A stretch of DNA of 10,442 nt, from contig CAZTCX010000134.1 in the NCBI GenBank assembly GCA_964612515.1, positions 1 through 10,442 on the forward strand, in the 5' to 3' direction. Each line of letters opens with the position of its first letter. Within the stretch, counting starts at the first letter, position 1. Positions 5,171 through 10,442 of this stretch are shown here, piece by piece. The notes under the pieces were generated by a model. That model searched no databases and had not been told where the DNA came from. It was given only the letters and a program-made list of their open reading frames with translations. A program made the translations under genes and the position numbers. The stretch is from SABY01 sp964612515 (GTDB taxonomy: Bacteria > Bacteroidota > Bacteroidia > Bacteroidales > 4484-276).

Positions 5171-7249
5171 TTACCGATCTGATTTGATATATGGCTTCAC
5201 CGGACTGTTAAAATCATAGCGTGGCAAAGGCGTCGAAACATCCTGCAAATGATAATTGCTCATCTTGACAATCTTCCAGTTTCTGTTGCGGTAACCATTG
5301 TCGCCATCAGCCTCAAAATCGTAACCCATGTTGAGTAGCTCCATGTCGAAATAACGGATGCAGGGCATGAAACTACTGCCATATTTCATTAGTGCACTCA
5401 TAAAATAGATACCTGTATTGTATCCCGACCAGGCGAATTCGCCAGGTTCGGCATTGTATTGCTCCATGAAATCTTTGGCAAATTTCCGATCCACCTCATC
5501 ATTCATATCCACGTACTCTTTGGCTAGATAATGCACGTCGAGGTTGTTGAGATATTCCATATCCAGACCTTCTATCGACAGCCAGTCGGGCAATCCTATC
5601 AGCGTAATTTTGTATTGTCCGCGCATTTGATTGAGCGTCCGCAACAGCTCCATCATATATACTTTGTTGGTAGTGAATGCCACCACCACATTATCACTAT
5701 TTTCGGCTGCTTGCTTTTTAAAAAAGCTCAAGTCGCGGTTGTAAAAAAACGAATAGAAAGCTTCGCCGCCCGAGGGACGGGGCGCAAGATGTTGGCTGAA
5801 ATAAGTTTTAATATTATCAAAGCCCTCCTGGTCTCGGTATTCGTTTTGCTTGGTAAGAAAAATCTGAGCTTTTGAAAAATGGGTATTTAGATAATTGGTT
5901 AGCACCTCCACCTGGTCTATCTGTATCGGTTGCACCTGAAACACGTAGGGATTACCCACGGTGACTTCTTCACGTACCGAAAATGGATTAACAATCGGAA
6001 TCTGGTGCTCACGTGCAAAATCAGCCATCATCTCAAAGCTCTTGCTATATACAGGCCCGATAATAAGATCCATTTGTCGAAGCTCCGGGTTGTTGATAAT
6101 CTTTCGCGTGGCTGCTTCGCTGTTCGGGGAGTCATACACAAAAACTTCAACATCCAGCCCTATTTTTTCGAGCGAATCGAGTGCCATCAAAAAGCCCTCA
6201 TAATATTCGATGAAAGCAAAAGATTTTATGAAGCGCGGGTTGGGATCGTCGAGGTAATTGCCTGTCGAAGCCATTACAGAATCCACTGTTGCAAAGGAAA
6301 ACGGCAGCAGCAGCGCAACCTTATAATTTCCCATCATCCGCATTTGGTGGCAGCTTTGCTCCTGCGAAACGGTTGCTGCTTCGCGTTTAAGCCGTTCCAG
6401 TTCAAAAATCGCCATACTATCGAGCGCAGGCTCCTTTTCTGTTCTGATCAGCGGCAGCGGAATGCGCAAGATTTCCCCCTCCTGAAGGCGGCGCGCGATA
6501 TAGGGGTTGATCTGAAGAATGGCGTCGGCATCGATTTCGTATTTGCGTGCCAGCTTGCTTACCGATTGGTTTCGCTTTATCCGATGCGTAACAAAGTTGG
6601 CAAGCGTTGGTGTTTTCGGAATTCTGATAATTTGTCCGCTTTGCAAATCTTCACCCAACCCGCGGTTATAGGCGAAAATACTATCCACGCTGATGCGATA
6701 GCGCAATGCCAGCGGGTACACTGATTCTTTGCTTTTGGCCTGATATTCAAAATAATTCTTTTCGGGTTTTTCCTGTGATACCGTAGCCTCCGTCTCCGGC
6801 AACGGTATCTTAATCATAGCTCCCGTCACCAGCCCACCAGAAAGTCCGTCGTTGGCTTTGCGCAAAGCTTCCTCGCTCACATTGTACTGGCGCGTGAGGC
6901 TATAAATGGTTTCTTTGGCAGCCACGCGATGGTAGCGGATGCTGGCTGGCGCTTCATCCTTGGGTTTGGACGTCGGTGAAGCCGGAATTTTTATGATCTG
7001 CCCAGGCTGCAAGCCATCGCCGAGGCCGAAGTTGCTATTGCGGATGTCGTCGAGGCCAACGTGGTACGCCCTCGAAATTGCGCTAAGCGTTTCACCACGG
7101 CTTACCTTGTGCAGATAATATTCGGTGCCGTTGATGGTCTCCGTCACATTAGAACGAACTACTTCCTGCCCGTCTTGCGCCATCGCCACAGCGGGGAGCA
7201 ACATGATCAGCAACATTACAGCAATTTGAGCCAGCTTCATGAAGAACAT
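5171..7249 (-). CDS. Four-LysM protein with ABC-type periplasmic-binding (amino acid receptor) domain
   Basis: This 692-residue exported protein has a signal peptide (hydrophobic core about residues 5-22, likely cleavage after AMA at 24). Four LysM peptidoglycan-binding repeats follow at about 46-89, 106-149, 167-211 and 220-264, each ending in an I.IP-type motif. A linker with a helical Glu/Arg-rich stretch leads to a C-terminal domain (about 309-640) resembling type I periplasmic-binding proteins of branched-chain amino acid transporters, with KVALLLPFSF at its start and the MDLIIGPVYSKS segment. No permease or ATPase genes are adjacent, so transport is unproven. It may be a wall-anchored sensor or structural protein. 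It starts at ATG 7249; an in-frame ATG at 7240 is an equally plausible start. The gene lies 76 bp after guaA on the same strand, and no perfect promoter box lies between them. Confidence 0.88.
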   Translation of the reverse strand: MFFMKLAQIAVMLLIMLLPAVAMAQDGQEVVRSNVTETINGTEYYLHKVSRGETLSAISRAYHVGLDDIRNSNFGLGDGLQPGQIIKIPASPTSKPKDEAPASIRYHRVAAKETIYSLTRQYNVSEEALRKANDGLSGGLVTGAMIKIPLPETEATVSQEKPEKNYFEYQAKSKESVYPLALRYRISVDSIFAYNRGLGEDLQSGQIIRIPKTPTLANFVTHRIKRNQSVSKLARKYEIDADAILQINPYIARRLQEGEILRIPLPLIRTEKEPALDSMAIFELERLKREAATVSQEQSCHQMRMMGNYKVALLLPFSFATVDSVMASTGNYLDDPNPRFIKSFAFIEYYEGFLMALDSLEKIGLDVEVFVYDSPNSEAATRKIINNPELRQMDLIIGPVYSKSFEMMADFAREHQIPIVNPFSVREEVTVGNPYVFQVQPIQIDQVEVLTNYLNTHFSKAQIFLTKQNEYRDQEGFDNIKTYFSQHLAPRPSGGEAFYSFFYNRDLSFFKKQAAENSDNVVVAFTTNKVYMMELLRTLNQMRGQYKITLIGLPDWLSIEGLDMEYLNNLDVHYLAKEYVDMNDEVDRKFAKDFMEQYNAEPGEFAWSGYNTGIYFMSALMKYGSSFMPCIRYFDMELLNMGYDFEADGDNGYRNRNWKIVKMSNYHLQDVSTPLPRYDFNSPVKPYIKSDR

Positions 7250-7275
7250 TTTTATTAAATAACCTTTTAATACTC

Positions 7276-7300
7276 AAAAAAATAGAAACTGCTTTCGCAG
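7276..7300 (-). terminator. Possible weak hairpin terminator between guaA and the LysM gene
   Basis: On the minus strand CTGC-GAAA-GCAG (7300-7289) forms a 4-bp stem capped by a GNRA-type tetraloop, followed by TTTC, TA and a run of seven T. The stem is short, so it may only attenuate readthrough from guaA or be a chance structure. Confidence 0.28.
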
Positions 7301-7325
7301 ACAATTATTTTCGCTTTACGCAAAA

Positions 7326-8855
7326 TCATTCCCATTCGATGGTGGCGGGAGGTTTTGAGCTAATGTCGTACACCACGCGATTTACTCCTTTCACCTTATT
7401 AATAATGTCGTTAGAGACTTTTGAAAGAAAACTGTACGGCAACTGCGACCAGTCGGCGGTCATGCCATCGGTTGACTCGACAGCCCGCAGTGCAACTACA
7501 TTTTCGTAGGTACGTTCGTCGCCCATTACGCCAACCGACTGCACCGGAAGCAGTACCACCAGCGCCTGCCACACCTTGTCGTAAAGCTGATGCGTGCGCA
7601 AAGATTCAATGAAAATATGATCGACTTCCTGCAGCACGCGAATGCGCTCAGCAGTGACTTCACCCAAAATGCGGATTCCCAACCCCGGACCGGGGAACGG
7701 ATGTCGGTATAAAATCTCAGGCTTCAAACCAAGCTCTGCTCCCACCCTGCGCACCTCGTCTTTGAAAAGTGCGCTGAGCGGCTCCACCACTTTTAGTTTC
7801 ATAAAATCGGGTAATCCGCCCACATTGTGATGCGATTTAATAGTTGCCGATGGTCCTTTTACCGACACCGATTCGATTATGTCGGGATAGATGGTGCCTT
7901 GCGCCAGCCATACCACATCCTGAATCTTGTGGGCTTCGTCGTCGAATACTTCGATAAAAGTGCCGCCGATGGCTTTGCGTTTTTCTTCCGGATCAGTCAA
8001 TCCGCGCAAAGCGAGCATGAAGCGATCGCCAGCATCCACGCCTTTTACGTTCAAACCCATGCCCCGGTATGTTTCGAGCACCGTCAGAAATTCGTTTTTG
8101 CGCAACAGCCCGTTGTCCACAAATATGCAATGCAACTGTGTACCAATGGCGCTATGCAGCAGCATGGCTGCCACCGACGAATCCACGCCACCTGACAATC
8201 CCAGCACAACTTTGTCCTTTCCAAGTTTTTGGCGTAACTCTTTTATAGTAGTCTCTGCAAACGATGCCGGCGTCCAGTCGGGCGCGCAGCCGCAGATGTC
8301 GATTACGAAATTACGCAACAGCGTCATACCTTCAGTAGAATGATAAACTTCGGGATGAAACTGGATGCCATAAACCTGCGTGTCAGCGATTTGATAACCA
8401 GCCACAGCCACATCATGAGTGCTGGCAATAGTTTTAAAATGATCGGGAAGATTTAAAATAGTATCTCCATGCGACATCCATACCTGGCAGCCGGCGGTCA
8501 TGCCGTGCAACAGTTTGTTTTCTGTGTCGATATGCAACAGATTGGCGCGGCCATATTCGCGGGTTGCGGTGGGCTGCACCGAGCCGCCGGCTTTTAGCGC
8601 CATCCACTGTGCGCCGTAGCAAACGCCCAAAATCGGAATGTTCTTTTGACGGATATCCTCCAGATAGGGTGCCGGAGCATCGGCATCGTTCACCGAACGC
8701 GGACTTCCGGAAAGTATCACTCCGGCTACTCCTGCAAGATCCGGAATTTTGTTAAAAGGGAATATCTCGCAATAAACGTTCAACTCGCGCACACGCCGCG
8801 CGATGAGTTGTGTGTATTGTGATCCGAAATCAAGAATAACTATTTTCTGTTGCAT
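7326..8855 (-). CDS. guaA: GMP synthase (glutamine-hydrolysing)
   Basis: GuaA converts XMP to GMP using ATP and ammonia from glutamine, the last step of guanine nucleotide synthesis in the cytoplasm. At 509 residues it is near full family length. The N-terminal class I glutamine amidotransferase domain has the nucleophile Cys79 in GVCYGAQ and the His167/Glu169 pair in QFHPEVYHS. The ATP-pyrophosphatase domain has the P-loop SGGVDSS (221-227). The C-terminal dimerisation and XMP-binding domain includes RHPFPGPGLGIRILGE (384-399) and ends in the canonical KPPATIEWE. The start MQQKIVILDFGSQ fits the usual GuaA N-terminus, so ATG 8855 is well supported. The promoter box ends only four bases upstream, implying a leaderless or nearly leaderless message. 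The LysM gene follows on the same strand. Confidence 0.98.
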   Translation of the reverse strand: MQQKIVILDFGSQYTQLIARRVRELNVYCEIFPFNKIPDLAGVAGVILSGSPRSVNDADAPAPYLEDIRQKNIPILGVCYGAQWMALKAGGSVQPTATREYGRANLLHIDTENKLLHGMTAGCQVWMSHGDTILNLPDHFKTIASTHDVAVAGYQIADTQVYGIQFHPEVYHSTEGMTLLRNFVIDICGCAPDWTPASFAETTIKELRQKLGKDKVVLGLSGGVDSSVAAMLLHSAIGTQLHCIFVDNGLLRKNEFLTVLETYRGMGLNVKGVDAGDRFMLALRGLTDPEEKRKAIGGTFIEVFDDEAHKIQDVVWLAQGTIYPDIIESVSVKGPSATIKSHHNVGGLPDFMKLKVVEPLSALFKDEVRRVGAELGLKPEILYRHPFPGPGLGIRILGEVTAERIRVLQEVDHIFIESLRTHQLYDKVWQALVVLLPVQSVGVMGDERTYENVVALRAVESTDGMTADWSQLPYSFLSKVSNDIINKVKGVNRVVYDISSKPPATIEWE

Positions 8856-8859
8856 GCAG

Positions 8860-8893
8860 CAAAAGTAGAAAAATGCATCATCGTAGCGTGCAA
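8860..8893 (-). promoter_or_regulatory. guaA promoter, predicted leaderless
   Basis: On the minus strand TACTTTTG (8867-8860) matches TAnnTTTG exactly and is identical to the tig -7 box. A TTG (8893-8891, within a T-run) lies 23 bases upstream, at the long end of accepted spacing. Transcription would begin at about 8852-8856, that is at or next to the guaA ATG at 8855. Confidence 0.65.
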
Positions 8894-8938
8894 AAAAAGG
8901 CAGGCAATGAAAAAGAAGCCTTGTTCGGTGTTTGTTTT

Positions 8939-8946
8939 TATCTTTG
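8939..8946 (+). promoter_or_regulatory. -7 box for the glycosyltransferase gene
   Basis: TATCTTTG is an exact TAnnTTTG match on the plus strand, 34 bases before ATG 8981. The nearest useful TTG (8921-8923) leaves a 15-base spacer, which is short. The 125-bp divergent region therefore carries back-to-back promoters for guaA and this gene, with about 70 bp between their -7 boxes. Confidence 0.6.
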
Positions 8947-8980
8947 CCACTCTAATCAAAATACAAGGGAACCGCGCCGG

Positions 8981-10442
8981 ATGAAGCTGTCGATAGTAGT
9001 TGTTAATTACAACGTAAAATATTTTCTCGAGCAATGTCTGCACTCTGTTTTCAAAGCCTCGGAGCATTTGGAAACGGAGGTTTTTGTTGTGGATAATCGC
9101 TCAGTGGATGGCTCGGTGCAGATGGTGAGGGAGAAGTTTCCGCAGGTAATACTTATCGACAACCAGCAAAACGTTGGTTTTTCCAAAGCCAACAACCAGG
9201 CTATTCGACAGGCAAAAGGCGAATACATCCTGTTGCTCAACCCCGACACGGTGGTGGAAGACGACACCTTTGAAAAGATTACTGCTTTTATGGATGCGCA
9301 TCCCGATGCCGGCGGGCTGGGTGTAAAAATGGTGGACGGCAAAGGCAAATTCCTGCCGGAAAGCAAACGCGGGCTGCCCACACCGGCGGTTGCCTTTTAT
9401 AAAATCTTTGGCCTGGCGGCTCTCTTTCCGCGCTCCAAAACTTTTGGCCAGTATCATCTCACTTTTCTCAGCAACGACGAAGTGCATAGCGTGGATGTAC
9501 TTTCCGGCGCTTTCATGCTGCTGCGGCGCACTACCCTCGACAAGGTGGGGCTGCTCGACGAGTCGTACTTTATGTATGGCGAAGACATCGACCTTTCTTA
9601 CCGCATCACAAAGGGCGGCTTTCGCAACTACTATTTTCCGCATACGCGCATCATTCATTACAAAGGTGAGAGCACCAAAAAAAGTAGCATCAACTACGTG
9701 CTGGTGTTTTACAAGGCGATGATCATTTTTGCGCGCCAGCATTTCTCACAGAAAAATGCCTGGCTTTTCTCGCTGCTCATCAACATGGCCATCTATTTCA
9801 GAGCCTTCCTGTCGATACTGCGGCGCATGCTCAAAAACATTATGCTGCCGCTACTCGACGCTGTTGTTATTTATGCAGGCATCTATTTTATACAAAACTA
9901 CTGGGCACATTCGGTGGTTTTTAAAGAGGGTGGCGACTATCCACCGGAATTCCTTCTTGTCGCTCTGCCGGCCTACATCGTTGTGTGGCTCATCTCGGTT
10001 TATTTGTCGGGCGGCTATGACAAGCCCATCAACTTTTTCAGGATTTTCAAAGGACTCTTTGCCGGCACGGTGGCCATCCTCGTCATTTATAGCCTGCTCG
10101 ATGAGTCGATGCGGTTTTCGCGGGCGGTGATTCTTCTGGGCGCTTTGTGGGGATATATCGCCATGACGGGAACGCGGCTGATATTTAGAATGCTGGGATT
10201 CCAGGATTTCAAAGTCGGCCTTACCCACAACAAACGTTATCTGGTGGTGGGCGACAGCGAGGAGGCAGAGCGCGTTGCCAAATTGCTAAGCACCATCGAG
10301 ATGCAACCAGCTTTTATCGGATTGGTGAGCCCGCAACCCACCAACGACAGCGCCTTTACCGGCTCGCTGGCTGAAATTGAAGATATCGCCAACATTTATA
10401 AAATCAACGAGATTGTCTTCTGCGCCAAAAGCATTCCGTCGC
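8981..10442 (+). CDS. Family 2 glycosyltransferase fused to WcaJ/WbaP-like membrane and Rossmann domains (3' truncated by window)
   Basis: The frame stays open for 487 residues to the window end. Residues 1 to about 255 form a GT-A, family 2 glycosyltransferase resembling rhamnosyltransferases: IVVVNYNV at the start, VVDNRSVDGS (36-45), the metal/nucleotide motif LNPDT (86-90) and the acidic EDIDLSYR (201-208) likely to hold the catalytic base. Four probable membrane helices follow (about 288-307, 323-342, 356-373, 380-402), with SGGYDKP after the second and FSRAVILL at the fourth. These match the N-terminal membrane region of polyprenyl-phosphate sugar-phosphate transferases. Next comes a nucleotide-binding-like segment RYLVVGDSEEAERVAKLL (419-436) continuing to INEIVFCAKSIPS. 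A catalytic sugar transferase domain may lie beyond the window. The role is probably in polysaccharide or glycolipid assembly at the inner membrane. AAGGGA (8965-8970) before ATG 8981 resembles a Shine-Dalgarno sequence, unusual in this window. Confidence 0.88.
   Translation, partial: MKLSIVVVNYNVKYFLEQCLHSVFKASEHLETEVFVVDNRSVDGSVQMVREKFPQVILIDNQQNVGFSKANNQAIRQAKGEYILLLNPDTVVEDDTFEKITAFMDAHPDAGGLGVKMVDGKGKFLPESKRGLPTPAVAFYKIFGLAALFPRSKTFGQYHLTFLSNDEVHSVDVLSGAFMLLRRTTLDKVGLLDESYFMYGEDIDLSYRITKGGFRNYYFPHTRIIHYKGESTKKSSINYVLVFYKAMIIFARQHFSQKNAWLFSLLINMAIYFRAFLSILRRMLKNIMLPLLDAVVIYAGIYFIQNYWAHSVVFKEGGDYPPEFLLVALPAYIVVWLISVYLSGGYDKPINFFRIFKGLFAGTVAILVIYSLLDESMRFSRAVILLGALWGYIAMTGTRLIFRMLGFQDFKVGLTHNKRYLVVGDSEEAERVAKLLSTIEMQPAFIGLVSPQPTNDSAFTGSLAEIEDIANIYKINEIVFCAKSIPS

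Noticed and set aside
5930..6724. Plus-strand open frame of 264 codons
   Set aside because: It is antisense to the LysM/periplasmic-binding gene, is rich in His, Arg and Cys as expected for shadow translation, and has no promoter or domain.
7061..7258. Small plus-strand open frame overlapping the LysM gene start
   Set aside because: It is antisense to the signal peptide and first LysM repeat, with no promoter box or recognisable domain.
9101..9742. Long minus-strand open frame of 213 codons
   Set aside because: It is antisense to the glycosyltransferase catalytic domain, whose motifs are intact on the plus strand. The minus translation has no recognisable family and looks like an antisense shadow.

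Overview
This window looks like chromosomal housekeeping DNA from a Bacteroidetes (Bacteroidota) bacterium, probably an environmental member of the Bacteroidales. The evidence is the gene set and lineage-specific details: perfect TAnnTTTG -7 promoter boxes ahead of four transcription units, almost no Shine-Dalgarno sequences, a DUF4294 protein (a Bacteroidetes family), a LysM/periplasmic-binding-protein fusion typical of this phylum, and ClpP and ClpX with Bacteroidetes-style axial and IGF-loop sequences. The genus assignment is inference only.

Left part (1-798): a promoter box, a tRNA-Leu(UAG) with encoded CCA, an intrinsic terminator, and a small cysteine-motif protein of the C_GCAxxG_C_C family. 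Central part (864-5070, plus strand): a protein quality-control cluster tig-clpP-clpX followed by a secreted DUF4294 protein. Trigger factor handles nascent chains at the ribosome; ClpX unfolds tagged or damaged proteins and feeds them to ClpP. Here trigger factor has a divergent, probably inactive prolyl-isomerase domain and a very His-rich C-terminal tail.

Right part: the plus-strand cluster meets a minus-strand pair (guaA, then a four-LysM receptor-like protein) across a convergent junction of about 100 bp filled by a degenerate heptanucleotide repeat that keeps perfect 7-bp phase for 11 units. guaA (GMP synthase) has a promoter box ending four bases before its ATG, suggesting a leaderless or nearly leaderless mRNA. 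Divergent from guaA is a large plus-strand gene running off the window end. It encodes a GT-A family 2 glycosyltransferase fused to a four-helix membrane segment and a Rossmann-like domain of the kind that precedes the catalytic part of WcaJ/WbaP-type sugar-phosphate transferases.

I see no mobile element, CRISPR array, phage gene, or toxin or defence gene. The most unusual items are the phased heptamer repeat, the glycosyltransferase fusion, the His-tailed trigger factor, and the orphan LysM-receptor protein. None of them amounts to a convincing new multi-gene system.
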